DNA of 49,679 bases from positions 1 through 49,679 of the forward strand of contig NZ_JOAX01000042.1 in the NCBI RefSeq assembly GCF_000720485.1. The letters are read 5' to 3'. The stretch comes from Streptomyces ochraceiscleroticus (GTDB lineage Bacteria > Actinomycetota > Actinomycetes > Streptomycetales > Streptomycetaceae). Numbering within the stretch: the first letter of the stretch is position 1; each line of letters starts with the position of its first letter. Positions 41,892 through 49,679 of the stretch are shown here, one piece after another. The notes beneath the pieces were generated by a model, which made no database searches, had not been told where the DNA came from, and worked only from the letters and a program-made list of their open reading frames with translations. Position numbers and translations under genes: made by a program.

Positions 41892-42884
41892 TTACAGATC
41901 GAGGACGAGGCGGTCGGAGGCACAGCGCGAGACGCAGATCATCATGGTCGCGTTCGCCGCGTGCTCGGCCTCGCTGAGGAGGAAGTCGCGGTGGTCGGGG
42001 ACGCCTTCGAGGACGCGGGTCTCGCAGCTGCCGCAGATGCCGTCGCGGCAGGAGCTCTCGGCCTGCAGGCCGGCGGCCTCGGCGGCTTCGAGGACGGAGG
42101 TGTCGGCGCCGACGGTGAGCGTCACTCCGGAGCGGCGGCACTCGACTTCGAAGGCGCTGTCGTCGCCGCTGCGCTCCACGGTGGGCGCGGCGAAGCGCTC
42201 CACCCGCAGCTGTGCGGCGGGACAGCGGTCTTCGACGGCGGCGAGCAGCGGCTCGGGCCCGCAGCAGTACACGAGGGTGTTCTCGTCGAGGCCGGTCAGG
42301 GCGGCGTCGAGGTCGATGTAGCCGTGTTCGTCCTGGGGGTGGAGGACGAGTTCGCCGCTTCCTTGGGTGGCGAGGTCGGCGAGTTCGCTGCCGAAGGCCA
42401 TCGAAGCGCGGCTGCGGCCTCCGTGGACGAGCCGCCAGGGCACGCCCTTACGGGTGGCCTCGCGGGCCATGGCCAGCAGCGGGGTGATGCCGATGCCGCC
42501 GGCGATGAACAGGTACGCGGGCGCGTCGGTGAGCGCGAAGTGGTTGCGGGGGCCGACGGCGGTGACGGTCTGTCCGGGGCGGAGCTGGGTGTGGACGAAG
42601 CGGGAACCTCCGCGGGAGGCCGGTTCGTTGAGGACTCCGAGGCGGTAGCGCGTGGTGTCGAGGGGGTCGCCGCACAGGGAGTACTGCCGGGTGTGGCCGC
42701 CGACGTGCAGGTCAAGGTGGGCGCCGGGCTGCCAGGCGGGCAGTGGCTTGCCGTCGGGGTGGACGAGGTCGACGGAGAGTACGCCGTCGGCTTCCCAGGT
42801 CATGCGGTGGACGAGCAGGTCGAGGCGGGGTTCGGCGGCCGTGGCCTGGTCGGGGGTGTCCGGCTGGGTGTCGTTGCTGGTCAT
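41892..42884 (-). CDS. Class IA oxygenase reductase (FMN, NADH, plant-type [2Fe-2S])
   Basis: Transfers electrons from NAD(P)H through flavin and an iron-sulfur centre to the Rieske oxygenase. The 330-residue protein has the flavin motif TRQYSLCGDP (RxYS), the NAD-binding start LFIAGGIGITPLLAMAREAT, a CCGPEPLLAAV nucleotide motif and a C-terminal ferredoxin domain with CRDGICGSC and a fourth Cys in MMICVSRC. This order (flavin, NAD, ferredoxin last) matches vanillate demethylase and phthalate dioxygenase reductases, so no separate ferredoxin is needed. It lies 36 bases upstream of the 73-codon gene and 13 bases after the ThDP enzyme gene. Confidence 0.94.
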   Translation of the reverse strand: MTSNDTQPDTPDQATAAEPRLDLLVHRMTWEADGVLSVDLVHPDGKPLPAWQPGAHLDLHVGGHTRQYSLCGDPLDTTRYRLGVLNEPASRGGSRFVHTQLRPGQTVTAVGPRNHFALTDAPAYLFIAGGIGITPLLAMAREATRKGVPWRLVHGGRSRASMAFGSELADLATQGSGELVLHPQDEHGYIDLDAALTGLDENTLVYCCGPEPLLAAVEDRCPAAQLRVERFAAPTVERSGDDSAFEVECRRSGVTLTVGADTSVLEAAEAAGLQAESSCRDGICGSCETRVLEGVPDHRDFLLSEAEHAANATMMICVSRCASDRLVLDL

Positions 42885-42897
42885 GGCGTCGGCCTCC

Positions 42898-44565
42898 TCA
42901 CGCGGTGGGGATCTTGACGGGCGGGGTGAACGGGTTCTTCATCGGGCCGAGCGCGGCCAGGTCGACCTCGACGAGGGTGGGGCCGCCGGAGGCGACGGCC
43001 TCGGTGAGGACGGGCGCCGCGTCGGCCTCGGCGGCGATCCGGGCGTAGGGCAGGCCGCAGGCGCGGGCCAGGAGGGAGAAGTCGGGGGTGGTGAGGTCGA
43101 CTCCGGAGCGGCGTTCGCTGTAGCGGTCCTGCATGTTGCGGAGGACGCCGTAACCGCCGTCGTTGAAGACGAGGAGGGTGAGAGCGGGCTGCTCCTGGGC
43201 GAGGGTGAGGAGTTCTCCGAGGTGCACGGCGAGGCCGCCGTCACCGGCCATGACGACGGTCGGTTCGTCCGGTCGTGCGAGTGCGGCGCCGAGGCCCATG
43301 CCCAGGCCCTGGCCGATGCCGCCGCCACGCGGGAAGACGTTGTCGCGCGGGTCGTAGATCTCCAGCAGGCGGTTGCCCCAGCTGCTGGAGGGGATGGTGA
43401 CGTCGCGGGCGATGACGGCGCGGCGCGGCAGGGCGTCGCGCAGCGCGTCGCAGACGGCGGCCTGCGGTCCGATGGCGTCGTGCAGGGAGGCGCGTACATC
43501 CTCGCGTACGGAGGCGACGCGGGCGGTCCAGCCGGGCTCGGCGCTACCGGTCGCCGGGCCGTCGCCGGGGGCCGGCGGCTCCTCGGGCAGGCGGGTGAGC
43601 AGGGCGCCGAGTACGGCGTGCGCGTCGCCGTGCAGCGCGTGCTGTGCCGGGTAGACGCGTTCCAGGGCGGCGGCATCGAGGTCGATCTGGAGGTGCGCCT
43701 CGGGCAGGGCGAGGGAGTAGTCGCCGGTCTCGTTGGAGCGGAAGTGGGTGCCGATGGTGAGCAGGACGTCGGCGTCGGCGAGCAGGGCGCGGCCCGCGGG
43801 GGTGGTGGCGAAATTGCCGAGGACCTGCGGGTGGTCCTCGGGGACGGCGCCGCGGCCGGAGTTGGAGGTGAACAGTCCGGCGCCGGTGCGTGCCAGAAGT
43901 TCGACGAGCCGGTCCCCGGCCCCGCACGCGCCACCGCCTGCCCAGATCAGGGGCCTGCGGGCGCCGGCCAGCAGCCGTGCGGCGGCGTCGAGTTCGGCCG
44001 CCTCCGGGTGGGCCGTCTCCGGGGGTGTCACGGTGATGTGCTCGTCCTGCTGCGGCGCGTACTGCAGGTCGATCGGCCATTCCACGCTCGCCGGGCCGCC
44101 CGGTGCGCGCAGGGCGGCGCGGGCCGCTTCTCGTAGGACGCGTCCCGCGGCGTCCGTGGAGGGCACGGTCGCCGCGTATGTGGAGACCGCGCGCAACATG
44201 GCGAGCTGGTCCTTGGTCTCGTGGATGAAGCCGCGGCCGCTGCCGAGGTACTGGCTCTCGATCTGGCCGGTGACGTGCAGGACGGCGGTGCCTGCGCTGA
44301 GCGCTTCGATGAGCGACCCGGCGGCGTTGCCGGCGCCGGTACCGGTGGAGGTGAGGGCGCAGCCTATGGAGCCGCGGGCGCGTCCGTAGGCGTCGGCGGC
44401 GTTCACCGCGGTGGCTTCGTGGCGTACGGGCACGAAGCGCAGCTCACGGTCGACGGCTTCGACGAGCGGCAGGTTGTGGACGCTGACGATGCCGAACACG
44501 GTGTCGATGCCGAGTTCGCGCAGGACGGCGACGAGGAGGTCGCCTCCGGTGGGATGGTGCGTCAT
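42898..44565 (-). CDS. Thiamine-diphosphate-dependent 2-oxoacid enzyme
   Basis: A 555-residue member of the acetolactate synthase / benzoylformate decarboxylase superfamily, which decarboxylates or ligates 2-oxoacids. The ThDP-activating glutamate is in FVPVRHEATAVNAADAYGRA (E50). The cofactor-binding motif begins MAGDGGLAVHL (GDG 441-443) and continues LLVFNDGGYGVLRN. The middle domain (AARLLAGARRPLIWAGGGA) matches the family. Regulatory acetolactate synthases have a partner small subunit, absent here, so a catabolic decarboxylase or carboligase is likelier. The exact reaction is unknown. Confidence 0.9.
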   Translation of the reverse strand: MTHHPTGGDLLVAVLRELGIDTVFGIVSVHNLPLVEAVDRELRFVPVRHEATAVNAADAYGRARGSIGCALTSTGTGAGNAAGSLIEALSAGTAVLHVTGQIESQYLGSGRGFIHETKDQLAMLRAVSTYAATVPSTDAAGRVLREAARAALRAPGGPASVEWPIDLQYAPQQDEHITVTPPETAHPEAAELDAAARLLAGARRPLIWAGGGACGAGDRLVELLARTGAGLFTSNSGRGAVPEDHPQVLGNFATTPAGRALLADADVLLTIGTHFRSNETGDYSLALPEAHLQIDLDAAALERVYPAQHALHGDAHAVLGALLTRLPEEPPAPGDGPATGSAEPGWTARVASVREDVRASLHDAIGPQAAVCDALRDALPRRAVIARDVTIPSSSWGNRLLEIYDPRDNVFPRGGGIGQGLGMGLGAALARPDEPTVVMAGDGGLAVHLGELLTLAQEQPALTLLVFNDGGYGVLRNMQDRYSERRSGVDLTTPDFSLLARACGLPYARIAAEADAAPVLTEAVASGGPTLVEVDLAALGPMKNPFTPPVKIPTA

Positions 44566-44574
44566 GGAGGCTCC

Positions 44575-45363
44575 TCAGAGGATGCCGCGGCCGACTCCGC
44601 CGCAGACGTCGATGCTGGTTCCGGTGATGTAGGAGGCGCGCGGCGAGAGGAGGGCCAGTACCGCGTAGGCGACTTCCTCGGCGCGGCCGAGGCGGCCGAG
44701 GGCGATGCCGCGGTCGGCGGCCAGTTCGGCCTGCCACTCCTCGTAGGTGAGCCCGCTGTCGGCGGCGGCGTGCCGGCGTGTCCACTGTCCGGTGTCGATC
44801 AGGCCGAGGCACACGGAGTTGACGCGGATGCCGTCGGGGGCGAGTTCCCGGGCGAGGTTGGCGGAGAGGTTGAGAATGCCGGCGCGGGCGGCGCTGGTGG
44901 TGATGAGCCGGGGTTCGGGCTGCTTGGCCAGTACGGCGTTGATGTTGACGATGCCGGCGGCGTCGGAGGCGCGCAGGTGCGGAAGGGCGGCGTGCAGCGG
45001 GTTGAGTACGCCGGCGAACTTCAGCTCCAGTTCGTCGCGCCAGTCCTCCTCGGTGGTCTCCGCGAGGCGCTTCATACGCGACTGCCCGGCGTTGTTGACC
45101 AGGCCGTCCAGGGCGCCGAAGTGGTCGGCGGCGCGGGTCACGAAGTCGCGTACGGCGGTGGCGTCCCGTACGTCGCAGACGCCGGTCAGCAGCCGGTCGG
45201 TGCCTGCTCCGAGGCGGGCCGCGGCCTTGTCGAGACGGTCGGCGTCGCGGCCGGAGGTGGCGACGCGCGCGCCTTCGGCCAGGAGGGCGCGGACCGTGGC
45301 CAGGCCGACGCCCGAGCTGCCGCCGGTGACCAGTACGGTGCGGTCGGCGAGGCCCAGGTCCAT
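44575..45363 (-). CDS. SDR-family protein lacking the catalytic Tyr and Lys
   Basis: A 262-residue short-chain dehydrogenase fold. The cofactor motif TGGSSGVG (13-20) and NNAG (90-93) are intact, as is the C-terminal YITGTSIDVCGG. The catalytic YxxxK is replaced: where it should lie the sequence reads TTSAAR, putting Thr156 and Arg160 in place of Tyr and Lys. The upstream Ser position is Ala143, and the tetrad Asn aligns with a Lys (residue 115). It may use another chemistry, act as a binding partner, or be inactive. ATG 45363 has AAGGA seven bases upstream. It is separated by 89 bases from the canonical SDR gene. Confidence 0.88.
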   Translation of the reverse strand: MDLGLADRTVLVTGGSSGVGLATVRALLAEGARVATSGRDADRLDKAAARLGAGTDRLLTGVCDVRDATAVRDFVTRAADHFGALDGLVNNAGQSRMKRLAETTEEDWRDELELKFAGVLNPLHAALPHLRASDAAGIVNINAVLAKQPEPRLITTSAARAGILNLSANLARELAPDGIRVNSVCLGLIDTGQWTRRHAAADSGLTYEEWQAELAADRGIALGRLGRAEEVAYAVLALLSPRASYITGTSIDVCGGVGRGIL

Positions 45364-45452
45364 GGGATGTTCCTTCGGTGGTGGTGAGCGGTGCGGAGTG
45401 CCCGGGGACGCCCGGTGGTGGCCGCGCGGGCCGGTGCGCAACGGGCGGGTGA

Positions 45453-46190
45453 TCAGTGCATGGTGAAGCCGCCGTTGACGGCGATCACCTGTCCCGTGAG
45501 GTAGCGGGATTCCTCGCCGAGCAGGAAGGCGACGATGCCGGTGAGGTCGTCCGGCTGCTGGGTCCGGGAGATGGCCCGGTTGAGCCGGTAGAGCTCGTGG
45601 CGCTCCGCGGGGACGTTCTCGGTCGCCTCGCACTCGGTGATGCCGGGCGCGACGGCGTTGACGGTGATGCCCCGGTCGCCCAGTTCGCGGGCCATGGCCC
45701 GGGTGAGGGCGATGACGGCTCCCTTGGAGGCGATGTAGTGGGCCAGCCGCGGAGAACCGTACAGCGCGGCGTCCGACGCAAGGTTGACGATGCGGCCGCT
45801 GCCCGCGGCGAGGAGCTGGGGCAGCAGGGCGCGGGCGACGAGCCACGGCCCGCGGGCGTTGACCGTCATGATGCGGTCCCAGGCGTCGATGCCGATGTCC
45901 TGGAATTCCTTGCCGCCCACGCCGTTGGCGAGGCCGGCGTTGTTGACCAGGCCGTGCAGCGGCCCCAGCTCGGCGACCCGCTCCGCCATCGCCGCGACCG
46001 AATCCGGGTCGGCGACGTCGCACGGGACGAAGTGGGCGTCGTGGCCCTCGGCGCGCAGCTCGTCGGCCACCCGCGTGCCCCGCTCGGGGTCGAGTTCGGC
46101 GAGCACGACGCGGTGTCCGTCCGCGGCGGCCCGGCGGGCCATGGCCTCCCCCAGGCCACGGCCGGCGCCGGTGATGACGACGGTGCGCAT
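45453..46190 (-). CDS. Canonical SDR-family oxidoreductase
   Basis: A 245-residue NAD(P)-dependent dehydrogenase/reductase. Cofactor motif TGAGRGLG (7-14), an acidic residue after beta-2 (LAELDPERG) suggesting preference for NAD, NNAG (83-86), and the full catalytic tetrad Asn111, Ser139, Tyr152, Lys156 (YIASK). The C-terminus LTGQVIAVNGGF is typical. It could oxidise an alcohol or cis-dihydrodiol made by the Rieske oxygenase. Its start overlaps the cupin stop by one base (TGATG), so translation is coupled. Confidence 0.93.
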   Translation of the reverse strand: MRTVVITGAGRGLGEAMARRAAADGHRVVLAELDPERGTRVADELRAEGHDAHFVPCDVADPDSVAAMAERVAELGPLHGLVNNAGLANGVGGKEFQDIGIDAWDRIMTVNARGPWLVARALLPQLLAAGSGRIVNLASDAALYGSPRLAHYIASKGAVIALTRAMARELGDRGITVNAVAPGITECEATENVPAERHELYRLNRAISRTQQPDDLTGIVAFLLGEESRYLTGQVIAVNGGFTMH

Positions 46191-46711
46191 CAGTCGCGGG
46201 TGACGCCGTGCATCGGCGAGTGCTCGGGGTAGGTGGGGACCTGCGGCTTCTGCGTGCCGATGACGACGCAGAAGAGGGCGTCGGTGTCGCCCTCGTTCTT
46301 GAGGGACCGGGCCACACCGGCCGGCACGACGATCATGTCGCGGTACCCGAGCGTGCGGTACTCGACCTCGTCCTTGCCACGGTGGATACCGACCCTGACC
46401 TGGCCCTCCAGGACGAAGAACGCCTCTTCGACGTCGTGGTGGGTGTGCTCCGGGCCCTCGGCGCCGGGCGGCAGCAGCATGTTGGAGAAGGTGAAGCCGC
46501 CGGACGGCAGCACGCGGTTGTCGCCTTCGTGGTTACCGGTGGCACCGGAGCCGACGTACCGGATCTGGGCGCGTCGGTACTGGTCACCGGCCTTGGCCTG
46601 GAAGGCCAGGGTGTTCCAGTCGGGCTCGCGGGAGTCCTTGGTGGCGATCAGGGAGTCGGTGTAGCGGGCGAGGTCGCCGCCGTTGTCGTAGTCGGTGGTG
46701 GTGATGGGCAT
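46190..46711 (-). CDS. Cupin-domain protein of the catabolic operon
   Basis: A 173-residue single-domain cupin with a metal site: motif 1 GPEHTHHDVEEAFFVLEGQV provides His ligands and Glu, and motif 2 lies around RDMIVVPAGVARSLKNEGDT. Such cupins act as dioxygenases, isomerases or decarboxylases on ring-cleavage products, so an enzymatic role in this pathway is plausible. I chose the ATG at 46711 because AAAGGA lies nine bases upstream; an upstream ATG at 46732 would add seven residues. The gene overlaps the SDR start by one base. Confidence 0.88.
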   Translation of the reverse strand: MPITTTDYDNGGDLARYTDSLIATKDSREPDWNTLAFQAKAGDQYRRAQIRYVGSGATGNHEGDNRVLPSGGFTFSNMLLPPGAEGPEHTHHDVEEAFFVLEGQVRVGIHRGKDEVEYRTLGYRDMIVVPAGVARSLKNEGDTDALFCVVIGTQKPQVPTYPEHSPMHGVTRD

Positions 46712-46759
46712 GATGTGCCGTCCTTTAGTCATATGAATGGGCGGGGCTGTGGACAGTCC

Positions 46760-47665
46760 TCAGCCGGCTTCGGCGATTCCTGCTGAAATTCGGAGGTGGG
46801 CGAGAACCCACGCGTCGAAGGCATCGGGCTGTTCCTGATTCGCGAGGTGACCGGCGTCCTTGACGATCACGTACACGGAGGAGTGGAGGTCTGCTGTGAG
46901 CATCTGGCTCGCTTCGATCCCGGTGACCCGGTCCTGGTCACCGCAGAGCACCAAGGTGGGCGCCCTGACGGCGGCGAGGTCGGCGATACGCAGGTCGGTG
47001 GCGGCCATTGACTCGGTCGCGTAGCGGTAGCCGGGGAGCCGCAGGGAGCGGGCCATGGTGTCGGTGACGCGCTGGACGAGAGCGTCGGGGGCAGCTTCGG
47101 AGACCAGGCGGGGGCCGCGCCGCTCGGCGAAGGCGCGGGGGCCGGCTTCGGCCAGCTCGCCGGCCCGGGCCCGCATGGCTTCCGCCTTCGCCGGATCGGT
47201 GCCCGAGCCGGCGCTGGAATCAGCGACGATCAGAGAGGAGACGAGTTCGGGGTGGCGGGCGGCGAGCCGCACGGCGATGACGCCGCCCCAGGAGACCCCG
47301 AGCACATGAGCGCGGCCGCCACGCTGCCGGATGAGGGCGGCGGCGGTGTCGGCGAAGTCATCGAGCGTGAACGGATCTGCCGGGTCGGCCGACTTGGCGT
47401 AGCCCGGTGCGTCCCAGGCCACCACGCGCACGTACCGGCTCAGCGTGGCGAGCTGCGGCGCGAACGCGGCGGAGGAGGACCCGATCCCGTGCAGACACAG
47501 CAGTACCGGACCGCTGTCGCCGGCTTCCTCGACGTGCAGGCCGGCGAGGTCGTAAGGCGAAGACGCGGAGGATGCGGAGGATCGGGAGGTGGATGACATG
47601 GACGCGAGCGGTGTGGAGGGCTCGGACGAGGAAGGAGAAGTGCGATGAGTAGTGCTGCCGCTCAT
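46760..47665 (-). CDS. Alpha/beta hydrolase (meta-cleavage-product-hydrolase-like)
   Basis: A 301-residue alpha/beta hydrolase. The oxyanion motif is LLCLHGIGSS, the nucleophile elbow GVSWGG (Ser125), the acid CGDQDRVTG (Asp245) and the catalytic His is in KDAGHLANQEQP (His273). Family and context fit hydrolysis of a carbon-carbon or ester bond in a ring-fission product. The first 35 residues are Ser/Thr-rich and probably unstructured; an internal Met23 is an alternative start. The annotated ATG overlaps the preceding gene's stop by four bases (ATGA), which supports it. Confidence 0.9.
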   Translation of the reverse strand: MSGSTTHRTSPSSSEPSTPLASMSSTSRSSASSASSPYDLAGLHVEEAGDSGPVLLCLHGIGSSSAAFAPQLATLSRYVRVVAWDAPGYAKSADPADPFTLDDFADTAAALIRQRGGRAHVLGVSWGGVIAVRLAARHPELVSSLIVADSSAGSGTDPAKAEAMRARAGELAEAGPRAFAERRGPRLVSEAAPDALVQRVTDTMARSLRLPGYRYATESMAATDLRIADLAAVRAPTLVLCGDQDRVTGIEASQMLTADLHSSVYVIVKDAGHLANQEQPDAFDAWVLAHLRISAGIAEAG

Positions 47666-48570
47666 AGGATCTGCCCCCTCCGCCCGGCGAGGGCGCCGAG
47701 GCTGCGCAGCACCGCGTACGGCACGACCTGGCTGGTGGCGGGGTTGTCGGGGTCGGGGAGGTGCTGCACTTCGAAGCGGTAGACACCGTGGCTGCCGGAT
47801 GCCTCGATGACGTGCCGGGTGTGCTGAGCCGCCGGGTCGGCGACGACATGGACGCGTACGGCATCCAGGTCGCCGACGGCCAGCGCGACGGAGGCGGCGA
47901 CGTTGGTGGACTTGGGGAACTTCACCGGCACGTCGCGGGCGGTGCCGCGCATGACCTCGACCGGTCCGGTGGCCGTGCGCATCCGGTGCAGCAAGTCCTC
48001 GTCCATCCAGGGCTGTTCGAGGGTGCTGGGCAGCTTGGTGGTGGTGAGGGTGACGTCGGTGAGCCGGCCGAGGGAGCGTACGGCCTGCAGCAGGTCGAGG
48101 CCGCCGACGGCACCGCCGGTGAAGTACACACGCCCCGGGCCGGCGGCGAGGAGAGCGGAGGCTAGGTCCTCATCGGTGAGCGCGCCGGTGGAGGCGATGA
48201 GGAGATCGGTACCGGAGCGCAGGACGCGTTCGCCCCACTCGCGGACGACGCTCTGGCCCGCCGCTTCGACGATGAGGTCGCAGCGGTCGAGGGCGTCCTC
48301 GAAGGAGAGCTGAGGTACGGGGGCGTCGCCGAGAGCGCGGTTGTCGACGATGCAGATCAGCTCGGCGCCGGGGACGTTCCCCTCGGCGAGCGCGGTGCCC
48401 ACGGTGCGGCCTATGGCGCCCCAGCCGACGAGGCCGACCTTGCGGGAGATGGGGGGCGTCGTGGGCACCGGTGAGGCGGTGGGCGCTGTGGTTGCCGAAG
48501 GGAGGGTTGCCGAGGAGGTGGTTGGCGTGGTGGCCGACGTCGGATTCTGCGTGGTGGTCGGGTGTGTCAT
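47662..48570 (-). CDS. Aspartate-dehydrogenase-like NAD(P) oxidoreductase (NadX family)
   Basis: A 302-residue protein of the L-aspartate dehydrogenase/DUF108 family. The Rossmann motif is KVGLVGWGAIGRTVGTALAE, followed by DLIVEAAGQSVVREWGERVL and the family block KFPKSTNVAASVALAVGDLD. About 43 Thr/Pro/Ser-rich residues precede the fold and look disordered. In NAD synthesis NadX makes iminoaspartate; here the operon context suggests oxidation or reduction of an amino- or imino-acid in a catabolic route. ATG 48570 overlaps the dioxygenase stop by four bases and has GGAG eight bases upstream. Confidence 0.85.
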   Translation of the reverse strand: MTHPTTTQNPTSATTPTTSSATLPSATTAPTASPVPTTPPISRKVGLVGWGAIGRTVGTALAEGNVPGAELICIVDNRALGDAPVPQLSFEDALDRCDLIVEAAGQSVVREWGERVLRSGTDLLIASTGALTDEDLASALLAAGPGRVYFTGGAVGGLDLLQAVRSLGRLTDVTLTTTKLPSTLEQPWMDEDLLHRMRTATGPVEVMRGTARDVPVKFPKSTNVAASVALAVGDLDAVRVHVVADPAAQHTRHVIEASGSHGVYRFEVQHLPDPDNPATSQVVPYAVLRSLGALAGRRGQIL

Positions 48571-49526
48571 GCGGGGATCTCCTGGGGGGCCGGCTGGGTG
48601 AGGGGGCCGGGGTCGGGGTGACCGGCCATGTGGGAGCGGATCTCCTGTGACGGCGGGCCTGCGGTGCCCCACAGGTCGGACAGCTCCGGCACCCGGCGCC
48701 AGACGCGGGCGATCCAGGCGTCCTCGACGATCTGGGCGACCTCGGAGGTGTATTCGCAGACGAGACCGGAAGGGTCGGTGAAGTAGGAGAAGGTGTTGTT
48801 ACCGGGTCCGTGTCGCCCCGGCCCCCACTGAGGGGTGATCCCGTGGTGGCGCAGCCGGCCCAGCCCGCGCATGAAGTGGTCGACCGAGCTCATCTCGTAA
48901 GCGACGTGGTTGAGGGAGGCCCACTCGGCCTGGTTGAAGGCGATGCAGTGGTGGTCCGCGTTGCAGCGCAGGAACGCCATCTGGTGTTCTGACCAGTCCG
49001 ATACCCGCAGGCCCAGGACGTCGCAGTAGAAGGCGACGGCGGCGTCGATGTCGGCGGTGTTGAGCACGGCGTGGGTGACGCCGACCGGGACGGCGCCGTC
49101 GCGGCCCCGCGGGGCGACGGCTTCGACCTGGGCGCTGATCTCGATGAGCCGGTGTTCGGGGTCGGTGAAGCGGAGTCCGTAGCCACCGCCGACCTGGTCC
49201 AGCGGGCCGGGGCCGGTGACGGGCGTGATGCCGCGGGCGAGCAGTCGGCGGGCGGCCTCGTCGACCTCGGCTGGGGTGGCGACGGCGAAGGCGATCCGGC
49301 CGAGTCCGGTGCGGTCGGCGCGGGTCAGCTGGAGGACGTGGTGTTCGTCGCCCGTGCCGCGCAGCCAGCGTGCGCCCCGGTCACCCTCGACAGCCTCTAG
49401 GCCCCAGACCTCCTGGTAGAAGTCGGCGGCTTCGGTGAAGGCGGGGGTGAACAGTTCGACGCACCGCAGGGAGCGCAGGCGCGCGATGGGCTGCTGGGGC
49501 GGAGGCTGGTGCGGGGTACGGGACAT
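48567..49526 (-). CDS. Type I extradiol ring-cleavage dioxygenase (VOC superfamily)
   Basis: A 319-residue two-module glyoxalase-fold protein. The N-terminal module (about 18-132) is structural; the C-terminal module (about 148-265) carries the iron ligands expected of catechol-2,3-dioxygenases: His152 (VTHAVLNTADID), His207 (ASLNHVAYEM) and Glu258 (GLVCEYTSE). Conserved HHCIAFNQ and GPGNNTFSYFTDPSG also fit. It would open a catechol-like ring next to its hydroxyls. The ATG at 49526 follows the repeat-rich right edge of the window, so it may be first or internal in the operon. Confidence 0.9.
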   Translation of the reverse strand: MSRTPHQPPPQQPIARLRSLRCVELFTPAFTEAADFYQEVWGLEAVEGDRGARWLRGTGDEHHVLQLTRADRTGLGRIAFAVATPAEVDEAARRLLARGITPVTGPGPLDQVGGGYGLRFTDPEHRLIEISAQVEAVAPRGRDGAVPVGVTHAVLNTADIDAAVAFYCDVLGLRVSDWSEHQMAFLRCNADHHCIAFNQAEWASLNHVAYEMSSVDHFMRGLGRLRHHGITPQWGPGRHGPGNNTFSYFTDPSGLVCEYTSEVAQIVEDAWIARVWRRVPELSDLWGTAGPPSQEIRSHMAGHPDPGPLTQPAPQEIPA

Positions 49527-49572
49527 CGCTGTCTCCAGTCGTACGGGGGGCGATGGGGGCTGCGCGGCGGTG

Positions 49573-49608
49573 GGTGGTGGGCCGGTGGGCGGTGGTGGGC
49601 CGGTGGGC
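49573..49608. repeat. Exact 18-bp tandem duplication
   Basis: Two identical copies (49573-49590, 49591-49608) begin GGTGGTGGGCCGG, and G-rich related sequence continues to the edge. Frames through it are His/Pro-rich low complexity; it is probably spacer upstream of the dioxygenase gene. Confidence 0.8.
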
Positions 49609-49679
49609 GGTGGTGGAGCGGGGGCGCCGCTGGGTGTGGGGCGGAGACGCCGCTGGGTGGTGGGTTGGCGGTCACTGGT

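Noticed and set aside
49397..49675. 92-codon minus-strand frame at the right edge
   Set aside because: His/Pro-rich low-complexity sequence running into another frame of the dioxygenase gene; no support as a separate protein.

Overview
The window reads as the chromosome of a Streptomyces-type actinomycete. GC is very high, third positions are almost all G or C, many genes start with GTG, and the core gene content is streptomycete. Strand use is mixed and most genes are tightly packed. Gene identities come from recognising protein motifs by eye; no database search was run.

Positions 1-32.4 kb are mostly conserved core. In order they hold: a TPR protein, a small cupin, coaE, a PAC2-family protein, the decayed remains of a flavin monoamine oxidase, rpsA with a readable promoter, a SAM methyltransferase, the helicase hrpB, a DUF3068 membrane protein with a 44-residue peptide gene, a secreted lytic transglycosylase, a DUF4184 membrane protein, polA, a YdeP-type molybdopterin oxidoreductase, a hotdog thioesterase, a complete liv branched-chain amino-acid ABC transporter (livK-H-M-G-F), an ANTAR response regulator, a tRNA, an HTH plus LAGLIDADG protein, pyruvate kinase, a SIMPL protein and a Tat-exported 5'-nucleotidase. 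Strong hairpin terminators separate several of these units.

Positions 32.3-38.5 kb hold a two-gene hydroxamate-siderophore-type unit: a PLP decarboxylase followed by a lysine N6-monooxygenase, with a good iron box upstream. The decarboxylase carries an unusual His/Pro-rich insertion. An M1 aminopeptidase (pepN) follows.

Positions 38.7-49.7 kb hold a MarR regulator convergent with an apparent eleven-gene catabolic operon on the minus strand. In transcription order it encodes an extradiol-type ring-cleavage dioxygenase, an aspartate-dehydrogenase-like enzyme, an alpha/beta hydrolase, a cupin, two SDRs, a ThDP enzyme, a class IA oxygenase reductase, a 73-residue HTH-like protein, a Rieske oxygenase and an MFS importer. 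Overlapping stops and starts imply coupled translation. The enzyme set suggests breakdown of an aromatic or N-heteroaromatic compound, but the substrate cannot be read from the sequence. This cluster, the tRNA/LAGLIDADG locus and the modified siderophore decarboxylase are the best candidates for something undescribed. The operon probably begins beyond the right edge.
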